Source: Megachile rotundata (Eukaryota; Arthropoda; Insecta; Hymenoptera; Megachilidae). From it: 64,000 nt of DNA. The stretch is from contig NW_027473533.1 of the NCBI RefSeq assembly GCF_050947335.1, positions 62,001-126,000 on the forward strand, given 5' to 3'. Positions 43,001-55,206 of this stretch are shown here, piece after piece. How positions within the stretch are numbered: the first letter of the stretch is position 1; every line of letters begins with the position of its first letter. Made by a program: the position numbers and the translations under genes. Below the pieces are notes generated by a model that saw only the letters and a list, made by a program, of their open reading frames with translations, made no database searches and had not been told where the DNA came from.

Positions 43001-44579
43001 CTAATAATATGAGTTAGATTCATAATAATAAGAGTAATAAGTATAGTAATTGTCGTTCTATCGATCATTTATGCATAATATGGCTAATAATATGAGTTAG
43101 ATTAATAATAATAAGAGTAGTAAGTATAGTAAATGTCGTGCTATCGATCATATCTGCATAATATGGTTAATAATATGAGTTAGATTGATAATAGTAAGAG
43201 TAATGTGTATAGTAAATGTCGTGCTATCGATCATATCTGCATAATATGGTTAATAATATGAGTTAGATTGATAATAGTAAGAGTGATGTGTATAGTAAAT
43301 GTCGTGCTATCGATCATATCTGCACAATATGGTTAATAATATGAGTTAGATTGATAACAGTGAGTGTAATAAGTATAGTAATTGTCGTTCTATCGATCAT
43401 ATTAGCATAATATGGTTAATAATATGAATTAGATTGATAATAATAAGAGTAATAAGTATAGTATTTGTCGTTCTATCGATCATATAAGCATAATATGGCT
43501 AATAATATGAGTTAGATTTATAATAATAAGAGTAATAAGTATAGTAATTGTCGTTCTATCGATAATATAAGCATAATATGGCTAATAATATGAGTTAGAT
43601 TGATAATACTAAGAGTAGTGAGTATAGTAATTCTCGTTCTATCGATCATAGAAGCATAATATGGCTAATAATATGAGTTGGATTGATAATAATAAAAGTA
43701 ATAAGTATAGTAATTGTCGTTCACTCGATCATTTAAGCATAATATGGCTAATAATATGAGTTAGATTGATAGTAATAACAGTAATAAGTATAGTAATTGT
43801 CGTTCTATCGATAATATAAGCATAATATGGCTAATAATATGAGTTAGATTGATAATAATAAGAGTAATAAGTATAGTAATTGTCGTTCTATCGATAATAT
43901 AAGCATAATATGGCTAATAATATGAGTTAGATTGATAATAATAAGAGTAATAAGTATAGTAATTGTCGTCCTACCGATCATTTAAGCATAATATGGCTAA
44001 TAATATGAGTTAGATTGATAATACTAAGAGTAGTGAGTATAGTAATTGTAGTTCTATCGATCATTTAAGCATAATATGGCTAATAATATGAGTTAGGTTG
44101 ATAATAATAACAGTAATAAGTATAGTAATTGTCGTTCTATCGATATTATAAGCATAATATGGCTAATAATATGAGTTGGATTGATAATAATAAAAGTAAT
44201 AAGTATAGTAATTGTCATTCTATCGATAATATAAGCATAATATGGCTAATAATATGAGTTAGATTGATAATACTAAGAGTAGTGAGTATAGTAATTCTCG
44301 TTCTATCGATCATAGAAGCATAATATGGCTAATAATATGAGTTAGATTGATAATAATAAGAGTAATGAGTATAGTAATTGGCGTTCTATCGATCATATCT
44401 GCATAAAATGGTTAATAATATGAGTTAGATTGATAATAATAAGAGTAATAAGTATAGTAATTGTAGTTCCATTGCTCATATAAGCATAATATGGCTAATA
44501 ATATGAGTTAGATTCATAATAATAAGAGTAATAAGTATAGTAATTGTCGTTCTATCGATCATTTATGCATAATATGGCT
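37027..44579 (+). repeat. E1, first copy of a 91-monomer (7553 bp) unit
   Basis: E1 is built from alternating 15- and 14-monomer units. GTTCCATTGCTC-type monomers are anchored (first C) at 38161, 39406, 40568, 41813 and 42975, giving spacings of 1245, 1162, 1245 and 1162 bp, so the pair is a 29-monomer (2407 bp) repeat. The next anchor at 44469 is 18 monomers away because a D-like stretch (43667-44579) is spliced in. Each long unit also contains CATTTATGCAT, ATTAATAAT, AATGTGT, GTGATGTGT, AACAGTGAGTG and AGGGAGTATAG types in fixed order. The short half carries GGCAAATAATATGAG, GTTCTTTCGATC and GGTTATTAATATG variants. Confidence 0.92.
43667..44579 (+). repeat. D-like insert within E1 (about 11 monomers)
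   Basis: It begins at a GTTGGATTG monomer with the private GTTCACTCGATC change near 43719, passes through GTCGTCCTACCG, GTTAGGTTGATAATAATAAC (44091) and GTCATTCTATCG types, and reaches the private TGCATAAAATGG variant at 44400. The same series recurs at 62.5-63.2 kb with AGTTAGGTTG at 62852 and GCATAAAATG at 63162, both at offset 18761 (226 monomers plus 3). It therefore joins E1 to D' by common descent. Confidence 0.85.
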
Positions 44580-47500
44580 AATAATATGAGTTAGATTAAT
44601 AATAATAAGAGTAGTAAGTATAGTAAATGTCGTGCTATCGATCATATCTGCATAATATGGTTAATAATATGAGTTAGATTGATAATAGTAAGAGTAATGT
44701 GTATAGTAAATGTCGTGCTATCGATCATATCTGCATAATATGGTTAATAATATGAGTTAGATTGATAATAGTAAGAGTAATGTGTATAGTAAATGTCGTG
44801 CTATCGATCATATCTGCACAATATGGTTAATAATATGAGTTAGATTGATAACAGTGAGTGTAATAAGTATAGTAATTGTCGTTCTATCGATCATATTAGC
44901 ATAATATGGTTAATAATATGAATTAGATTGATAATAATAAGAGTAATAAGTATAGTATTTGTCGTTCTATCGATCATATAAGCATAATATGGCTAATAAT
45001 ATGAGTTAGATTTATAATAATAAGAGTAATAAGTATAGTAATTGTCGTTCTATCGATAATATAAGCATAATATGGCTAATAATATGAGTTAGATTGATAA
45101 TACTAAGAGTAGTGAGTATAGTAATTCTCGTTCTATCGATCATAGAAGCATAATACGGCTAATAATATGTGTTAGATTGATAATAATAAGAGTAATGGGT
45201 ATAGTAATTGTAGTTCTATCGATCATATCTGCATTATATGGTTAATAATATGAGTTAGATTGATAATAATAAGAGTAATAAGTATAGTAATTGTCGTTCT
45301 ATCGATATTATAAGCATAATATGGCTAATAATAAGAGTTAGATTGATAATAATAAGAGTAATAAGTATAGTAATTGTCGTTCTATCGATCATTTAAGCAT
45401 AATATGGCTAATAATATGAGTTAGATTGATAGTAATAACAGTAATAAGTATAGTAATTGTCGTTCTACCGATAATATAAGCATAATATGGCTAATAATAT
45501 GAGTTAGATTGATAATACTAAGAGTAGGGAGTATAGTAATTCTCGTTCTATCGATCATAGAAGCATAATATGGCTAATAATATGAGTTAGATTGATAATA
45601 ATAAGAGTAATGAGTATAGTAATTGGCGTTCTATCGATCATATCTGCATAATATGGTTAATAATATGAGTTAGATTGATAATAATAAGAGTAATAAGTAT
45701 AGTAATTGTAGTTCCATTGCTCATATAAGCATAATATGGCTAATAATATGAGTTAGATTCATAATAATAAGAGTAATAAGTATAGTAATTGTCGTTCTAT
45801 CGATCATTTATGCATAATATGGCTAATAATATGAGTTAGATTAATAATAATAAGAGTAGTAAGTATAGTAAATGTCGTGCTATCGATCATATCTGCATAA
45901 TATGGTTAATAATATGAGTTAGATTGATAATAGTAAGAGTAATGTGTATAGTAAATGTCGTGCTATCGATCATATCTGCATAATATGGTTAATAATATGA
46001 GTTAGATTGATAATAGTAAGAGTGATGTGTATAGTAAATGTCGTGCTATCGATCATATCTGCACAATATGGTTAATAATATGAGTTAGATTGATAACAGT
46101 GAGTGTAATAAGTATAGTAATTGTCGTTCTATCGATCATATTAGCATAATATGGTTAATAATATGAATTAGATTGATAATAATAAGAGTAATAAGTATAG
46201 TATTTGTCGTTCTATCGATCATATAAGCATAATATGGCTAATAATATGAGTTAGATTTATAATAATAAGAGTAATAAGTATAGTAATTGTCGTTCTATCG
46301 ATAATATAAGCATAATATGGCTAATAATATGAGTTAGATTGATAATACTAAGAGTAGTGAGTATAGTAATTCTCGTTCTATCGATCATAGAAGCATAATA
46401 TGGCTAATAATATGTGTTAGATTGATAATAATAAGAGTAATGGGTATAGTAATTGTAGTTCTATCGATCATATCTGCATTATATGGTTAATAATATGAGT
46501 TAGATTGATAATAATAAGAGTAATAAGTATAGTAATTGTCGTTCTATCGATATTATAAGCATAATATGGCTAATAATAAGAGTTAGATTGATAATAATAA
46601 GAGTAATAAGTATAGTAATTGTCGTTCTATCGATCATTTAAGCATAATATGGCTAATAATATGAGTTAGATTGATAGTAATAACAGTAATAAGTATAGTA
46701 ATTGTCGTTCTACCGATAATATAAGCATAATATGGCTAATAATATGAGTTAGATTGATAATACTAAGAGTAGGGAGTATAGTAATTCTCGTTCTATCGAT
46801 CATAGAAGCATAATATGGCAAATAATATGAGTTACATTGATAATAATAAGAGTAATGAGTATAGTAATTGGCGTTCTTTCGATCATATCTGCATAGTATG
46901 GTTAATAATATGAGTTAGATTGATAATAATAAGAGTAATAAGTATAGTAATTGTAGTTCCATTGCTCATATAAGCATAATATGGCTAATAATATGAGTTA
47001 GATTCATAATAATAAGAGTAATATGTATAGTAATTGTCGTTCTATCGATCATTTATGCATAATATGGCTAATAATATGAGTTAGATTAATAATAATAAGA
47101 GTAGTAAGTATAGTAAATGTCGTGCTATCGATCATATCTGCATAATATGGTTATTAATATGAGTTAGATTGATAATAGTAAGAGTAATGTGTATAGTAAA
47201 TGTCGTGCTATCGATCATATCTGCATAATATGGTTAATAATATGAGTTAGATTGATAACAGTGAGTGTAATAAGTATAGTAATTGTCGTTCTATCGATCA
47301 TATTAGCATAATATGGTTAATAATATGAATTAGATTGATAATAATAAGAGTAATAAGTATAGTATTTGTCGTTCTATCGATCATATAAGCATAATATGGC
47401 TAATAATATGAGTTAGATTTATAATAATAAGAGTAATAAGTATAGTAATTGTCGTTCTATCGATAATATAAGCATAATATGGCTAATAATATGAGTTAGA

Positions 47501-50500
47501 TTGATAATACTAAGAGTAGTGAGTATAGTAATTCTCGTTCTATCGATCATAGAAGCATAATATGGCTAATAATATGTGTTAGATTGATAATAATAAGAGT
47601 AATGGGTATAGTAATTGTAGTTCTATCGATCATATCTGCATTATATGGTTAATAATATGAGTTAGATTGATAATAATAAGAGTAATAAGTATAGTAATTG
47701 TCGTTCTATCGATATTATAAGCATAATATGGCTAATAATAAGAGTTAGATTGATAATAATAAGAGTAATAAGTATAGTAGCTGTCGTTCTATCGATCATT
47801 TAAGCATAATATGGCTAATAATATGAGTTAGATTGATAGTAATAACAGTAATAAGTATAGTAATTGTCGTTCTACCGATAATATAAGCATAATATGGCTA
47901 ATAATATGAGTTAGATTGATAATACTAAGAGTAGGGAGTATAGTAATTCTCGTTCTATCGATCATAGAAGCATAATATGGCTAATAATATGAGTTAGATT
48001 GATAATAATAAGAGTAATGAGTATAGTAATTGGCGTTCTATCGATCATATCTGCATAATATGGTTAATAATATGAGTTAGATTGATAATAATAAGAGTAA
48101 TAAGTATAGTAATTGTAGTTCCATTGCTCATATAAGCATAATATGGCTAATAATATGAGTTAGATTCATAATAATAAGAGTAATAAGTATAGTAATTGTC
48201 GTTCTATCGATCATTTATGCATAATATGGCTAATAATATGAGTTAGATTAATAATAATAAGAGTAGTAAGTATAGTAAATGTCGTGCTATCGATCATATC
48301 TGCATAATATGGTTAATAATATGAGTTAGATTGATAATAGTAAGAGTAATGTGTATAGTAAATGTCGTGCTATCGATCATATCTGCATAATATGGTTAAT
48401 AATATGAGTTAGATTGATAATAGTAAGAGTGATGTGTATAGTAAATGTCGTGCTATCGATCATATCTGCACAATATGGTTAATAATATGAGTTAGATTGA
48501 TAACAGTGAGTGTAATAAGTATAGTAATTGTCGTTCTATCGATCATATTAGCATAATATGGTTAATAATATGAATTAGATTGATAATAATAAGAGTAATA
48601 AGTATAGTATTTGTCGTTCTATCGATCATATAAGCATAATATGGCTAATAGTATGAGTTAGATTTATAATAATAAGAGTAATAAGTATAGTAATTGTCGT
48701 TCTATCGATAATATAAGCATAATATGGCTAATAATATGAGTTAGATTGATAATACTAAGAGTAGTGAGTATAGTAATTCTCGTTCTATCGATCATAGAAG
48801 CATAATATGGCTAATAATATGTGTTAGATTGATAATAATAAGAGTAATGGGTATAGTAATTGTAGTTCTATCGATCATATCTGCATTATATGGTTAATAA
48901 TATGAGTTAGATTGATAATAATAAGAGTAATAAGTATAGTAATTGTCGTTCTATCGATATTATAAGCATAATATGGCTAATAATAAGAGTTAGATTGATA
49001 ATAATAAGAGTAATAAGTATAGTAATTGTCGTTCTATCGATCATTTAAGCATAATATGGCTAATAATATGAGTTAGATTGATAGTAATAACAGTAATAAG
49101 TATAGTAATTGTCGTTCTACCGATAATATAAGCATAATATGGCTAATAATATGAGTTAGATTGATAATACTAAGAGTAGGGAGTATAGTAATTCTCGTTC
49201 TATCGATCATAGAAGCATAATATGGCAAATAATATGAGTTACATTGATAATAATAAGAGTAATGAGTATAGTAATTGGCGTTCTTTCGATCATATCTGCA
49301 TAGTATGGTTAATAATATGAGTTAGATTGATAATAATAAGAGTAATAAGTATAGTAATTGTAGTTCCATTGCTCATATAAGCATAATATGGCTAATAATA
49401 TGAGTTAGATTCATAATAATAAGAGTAATATGTATAGTAATTGTCGTTCTATCGATCATTTATGCATAATATGGCTAATAATATGAGTTAGATTAATAAT
49501 AATAAGAGTAGTAAGTATAGTAAATGTCGTGCTATCGATCATATCTGCATAATATGGTTATTAATATGAGTTAGATTGATAATAGTAAGAGTAATGTGTA
49601 TAGTAAATGTCGTGCTATCGATCATATCTGCATAATATGGTTAATAATATGAGTTAGATTGATAACAGTGAGTGTAATAAGTATAGTAATTGTCGTTCTA
49701 TCGATCATATTAGCATAATATGGTTAATAATATGAATTAGATTGATAATAATAAGAGTAATAAGTATAGTATTTGTCGTTCTATCGATCATATAAGCATA
49801 ATATGGCTAATAATATGAGTTAGATTTATAATAATAAGAGTAATAAGTATAGTAATTGTCGTTCTATCGATAATATAAGCATAATATGGCTAATAATATG
49901 AGTTAGATTGATAATACTAAGAGTAGTGAGTATAGTAATTCTCGTTCTATCGATCATAGAAGCATAATATGGCTAATAATATGTGTTAGATTGATAATAA
50001 TAAGAGTAATGGGTATAGTAATTGTAGTTCTATCGATCATATCTGCATTATATGGTTAATAATATGAGTTAGATTGATAATAATAAGAGTAATAAGTATA
50101 GTAATTGTCGTTCTACCGATAATATAAGCATAATATGGCTAATAATATGAGTTAGATTGATAATACTAAGAGTAGGGAGTATAGTAATTCTCGTTCTATC
50201 GATCATAGAAGCATAATATGGCTAATAATATGAGTTAGATTGATAATAATAAGAGTAATGAGTATAGTAATTGGCGTTCTATCGATCATATCTGCATAAT
50301 ATGGTTAATAATATATGAGTTAGATTGATAATAATAAGAGTAATAAGTATAGTAATTGTAGTTCCATTGCTCATATAAGCATAATATGGCTAATAATATG
50401 AGTTAGATTCATAATAATAAGAGTAATAAGTATAGTAATTGTCGTTCTATCGATCATTTATGCATAATATGGCTAATAATATGAGTTAGATTAATAATAA

Positions 50501-51055
50501 TAAGAGTAGTAAGTATAGTAAATGTCGTGCTATCGATCATATCTGCATAATATGGTTAATAATATGAGTTAGATTGATAATAGTAAGAGTAATGTGTATA
50601 GTAAATGTCGTGCTATCGATCATATCTGCATAATATGGTTAATAATATGAGTTAGATTGATAATAGTAAGAGTGATGTGTATAGTAAATGTCGTGCTATC
50701 GATCATATCTGCACAATATGGTTAATAATATGAGTTAGATTGATAACAGTGAGTGTAATAAGTATAGTAATTGTCGTTCTATCGATCATATTAGCATAAT
50801 ATGGTTAATAATATGAATTAGATTGATAATAATAAGAGTAATAAGTATAGTATTTGTCGTTCTATCGATCATATAAGCATAATATGGCTAATAATATGAG
50901 TTAGATTTATAATAATAAGAGTAATAAGTATAGTAATTGTCGTTCTATCGATAATATAAGCATAATATGGCTAATAATATGAGTTAGATTGATAATACTA
51001 AGAGTAGTGAGTATAGTAATTCTCGTTCTATCGATCATAGAAGCATAATATGGCT
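44580..51055 (+). repeat. E2, second (contracted) copy of the 91-monomer unit
   Basis: It aligns with E1 at a constant 7553 bp. ATTAATAAT is at 37041 and 44594, the private TACGGCTAAT at 37601 and 45154, TAGTATGAG at 41096 and 48649, and AGCTGTCG at 40226 and 47779. Anchor monomers lie at 45714, 46959, 48121, 49366 and 50364, spaced 15, 14, 15 and 12 monomers (+2 bp). The short last step reflects loss of two monomers near 50110, where the type ending GATATTATAAG is joined to the one ending ACCGATAATATAAG, and a 2-bp insertion at 50311. The D-like insert of E1 is absent. Confidence 0.92.
50311..50312 (+). other. +2 insertion (AT) unique to E2
   Basis: The monomer start reads AATAATATATGAGTT rather than AATAATATGAGTT, a 2-bp slippage of an AT step. 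I found it nowhere else in the window. Confidence 0.93.
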
Positions 51056-52384
51056 AATAATATGAGTTGGATTGATAATAATAAAAGTAATAAGTATAGT
51101 AATTGTCGTTCTATCGATCATTTAAGCATAATATGGCTAATAATATGAGTTAGATTGATAATAATAACAGTAATAAGTATAGTAATTGTCGTTCTATCGA
51201 TATTATAAGCATAATATGGCTAATAATATGAGTTAGATTGATAATAATAAGAGTAATGAGTATAGTAATTGTAGTTCTATCTATCATATCTACATAATAT
51301 GGTTAATAATATGAGTTAGATTCATAATAATAAGAGTAATATGTATAGTAATTGTCGTACTAGCGATCATTTAAGCATAATATGGGTTAATAATATGAGT
51401 TAGATTGATAATAATAAGAGTAATAAGTATAGTAATTGTCGTTCTATCGATCATATAAGCATAATATGGCTAATAATATGAGTTAGATTGATAATAATAA
51501 GAGTAGTAAGTATAGTAAATGTCGTACTATCGATCATATCTGCATAATATGGTTAATAATATGAGTTAGATTGATAATAGTAAGAGTAATGTGTATAGTA
51601 AATGTCGTGCTATCGATCATACCTGCACAATATGGTTAATAATATGAGTTAGATTGATAACAGTGAGTGTAATAAGTATAGTAATTGTTGTTCTATCGAT
51701 CATATTAACATAATATGGTTAATAATATGAATTAGATTGATAATAATAAGAGTAATAAGTATAGTATTTGTCGTTCTATCGATCATATAAGCATAATATG
51801 GCAAATAATATGAGTTAGATTTATAATAATAAGAGTAATAAGTATAGTAATTGTCGTTCTATCGATCATATAAGCATAATATGGCTAATAATATGAGTTA
51901 GATTGATAATAATAAGAGTAATGAGTATAGTAATTGTCGTTCTATCGATCATATAAGCATAATATGGCTAATAATATGAGTTAGATTGATAATACTAAGA
52001 GTGGTGAGTATAGTAATTGTAGTTCTATCGATCATTTAAGCATAATATGGCTAATAATATGAGTTGGATTGATAATAATAAAAGTAATAAGTATAGTAAT
52101 TGTCGTTCTATCGATCATTTAAGCATAATATGGCTAATAATATGAGTTAGATTGATAATAATAACAGTAATAAGTATAGTAATTGTCGTTCTATCGATAT
52201 TATAAGCATAATATGGCTAATAATATGAGTTAGATTGATAATAATAAGAGTAATGAGTATAGTAATTGTAGTTCTATCTATCATATCTACATAATATGGT
52301 TAATAATATGAGTTAGATTCATAATAATAAGAGTAATATGTATAGTAATTGTCGTACTAGCGATCATTTAAGCATAATATGGTT
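51056..52384 (+). repeat. B' part 1, return to the B family
   Basis: Directly after E2, the types GTTGG, ATAACAG, TATCTATCAT, CGTACTAGCG, GTAGTAAG with GTACTATCG, ATACCTGCAC, AACAGTGAGTG, AATTAG and GTGGTGAG follow in the B order. The match is to 24575 onward at offset 26481 (319 monomers plus 4), rising by one after the single-base insertion at 51384-51386 (GGGTT instead of GGTT). The same stretch occurs again at 55207, 4151 bp later. Confidence 0.88.
51384..51386 (+). other. +1 insertion (G) unique to B' part 1
   Basis: The monomer end reads ATATGGGTTAATAAT with three G before TTAA, one more than ATATGGTTAATAAT. Later markers are shifted by one base. The equivalent monomer of B' part 2 near 55535 lacks it. 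Confidence 0.93.
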
Positions 52385-55206
52385 AATAATATGAGTTAGA
52401 TTGATAATAGTAAGAGTGATGTGTATAGTAAATGTCGTGCTATCGATCATATCTGCACAATATGGTTAATAATATGAGTTAGATTGATAACAGTGAGTGT
52501 AATAAGTATAGTAATTGTCGTTCTATCGATCATATTAGCATAATATGGTTAATAATATGAATTAGATTGATAATAATAAGAGTAATAAGTATAGTATTTG
52601 TCGTTCTATCGATCATATAAGCATAATATGGCTAATAGTATGAGTTAGATTTATAATAATAAGAGTAATAAGTATAGTAATTGTCGTTCTATCGATAATA
52701 TAAGCATAATATGGCTAATAATATGAGTTAGATTGATAATACTAAGAGTAGTGAGTATAGTAATTCTCGTTCTATCGATCATAGAAGCATAATATGGCTA
52801 ATAATATGTGTTAGATTGATAATAATAAGAGTAATGGGTATAGTAATTGTAGTTCTATCGATCATATCTGCATTATATGGTTAATAATATGAGTTAGATT
52901 GATAATAATAAGAGTAATAAGTATAGTAATTGTCGTTCTATCGATATTATAAGCATAATATGGCTAATAATAAGAGTTAGATTGATAATAATAAGAGTAA
53001 TAAGTATAGTAATTGTCGTTCTATCGATCATTTAAGCATAATATGGCTAATAATATGAGTTAGATTGATAGTAATAACAGTAATAAGTATAGTAATTGTC
53101 GTTCTACCGATAATATAAGCATAATATGGCTAATAATATGAGTTAGATTGATAATACTAAGAGTAGGGAGTATAGTAATTCTCGTTCTATCGATCATAGA
53201 AGCATAATATGGCAAATAATATGAGTTACATTGATAATAATAAGAGTAATGAGTATAGTAATTGGCGTTCTTTCGATCATATCTGCATAGTATGGTTAAT
53301 AATATGAGTTAGATTGATAATAATAAGAGTAATAAGTATAGTAATTGTAGTTCCATTGCTCATGTAAGCATAATATGGCTAATAATATGAGTTAGATTCA
53401 TAATAATAAGAGTAATATGTATAGTAATTGTCGTTCTATCGATCATTTATGCATAATATGGCTAATAATATGAGTTAGATTAATAATAATAAGAGTAGTA
53501 AGTATAGTAAATGTCGTGCTATCGATCATATCTGCATAATATGGTTATTAATATGAGTTAGATTGATAATAGTAAGAGTAATGTGTATAGTAAATGTCGT
53601 GCTATCGATCATATCTGCATAATATGGTTAATAATATGAGTTAGATTGATAACAGTGAGTGTAATAAGTATAGTAATTGTCGTTCTATCGATCATATTAG
53701 CATAATATGGTTAATAATATGAATTAGATTGATAATAATAAGAGTAATAAGTATAGTATTTGTCGTTCTATCGATCATATAAGCATAATATGGCTAATAA
53801 TATGAGTTAGATTTATAATAATAAGAGTAATAAGTATAGTAATTGTCGTTCTATCGATAATATAAGCATAATATGGCTAATAATATGAGTTAGATTGATA
53901 ATACTAAGAGTAGTGAGTATAGTAATTCTCGTTCTATCGATCATAGAAGCATAATATGGCTAATAATATGTGTTAGATTGATAATAATAAGAGTAATGGG
54001 TATAGTAATTGTAGTTCTATCGATCATATCTGCATTATATGGTTAATAATATGAGTTAGATTGATAATAATAAGAGTAATAAGTATAGTAATTGTCGTTC
54101 TATCGATATTATAAGCATAATATGGCTAATAATAAGAGTTAGATTGATAATAATAAGAGTAATAAGTATAGTAGCTGTCGTTCTATCGATCATTTAAGCA
54201 TAATATGGCTAATAATATGAGTTAGATTGATAGTAATAACAGTAATAAGTATAGTAATTGTCGTTCTACCGATAATATAAGCATAATATGGCTAATAATA
54301 TGAGTTAGATTGATAATACTAAGAGTAGGGAGTATAGTAATTCTCGTTCTATCGATCATAGAAGCATAATATGGCTAATAATATGAGTTAGATTGATAAT
54401 AATAAGAGTAATGAGTATAGTAATTGGCGTTCTATCGATCATATCTGCATAATATGGTTAATAATATGAGTTAGATTGATAATAATAAGAGTAATAAGTA
54501 TAGTAATTGTAGTTCCATTGCTCATATAAGCATAATATGGCTAATAATATGAGTTAGATTCATAATAATAAGAGTAATAAGTATAGTAATTGTCGTTCTA
54601 TCGATCATTTATGCATAATATGGCTAATAATATGAGTTAGATTAATAATAATAAGAGTAGTAAGTATAGTAAATGTCGTGCTATCGATCATATCTGCATA
54701 ATATGGTTAATAATATGAGTTAGATTGATAATAGTAAGAGTAATGTGTATAGTAAATGTCGTGCTATCGATCATATCTGCATAATATGGTTAATAATATG
54801 AGTTAGATTGATAATAGTAAGAGTGATGTGTATAGTAAATGTCGTGCTATCGATCATATCTGCACAATATGGTTAATAATATGAGTTAGATTGATAACAG
54901 TGAGTGTAATAAGTATAGTAATTGTCGTTCTATCGATCATATTAGCATAATATGGTTAATAATATGAATTAGATTGATAATAATAAGAGTAATAAGTATA
55001 GTATTTGTCGTTCTATCGATCATATAAGCATAATATGGCTAATAATATGAGTTAGATTTATAATAATAAGAGTAATAAGTATAGTAATTGTCGTTCTATC
55101 GATAATATAAGCATAATATGGCTAATAATATGAGTTAGATTGATAATACTAAGAGTAGTGAGTATAGTAATTCTCGTTCTATCGATCATAGAAGCATAAT
55201 ATGGCT
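52385..55206 (+). repeat. 34-monomer E block inserted in B'
   Basis: This 2822-bp stretch matches E1 40845-43666 at a constant offset of 11540 (139 monomers plus 3). TAGTATGAG falls at 52636, the CCATTGCTC anchors at 53353 and 54515, and AGCTGTCG at 54173. It is bounded on both sides by B sequence, and on its right by the same GTTGGATTG type that follows the source block in E1. One private change, GCTCATGTAAGC near 53358, was noticed. Together with part 1 of B' it makes a 50-monomer step (51056 to 55207). Confidence 0.9.

Noticed and set aside
43715..43730. Possible indel at GTTCACTCGATC
   Set aside because: Length is unchanged. It is a two-base substitution (TA to AC) and downstream phase is kept.
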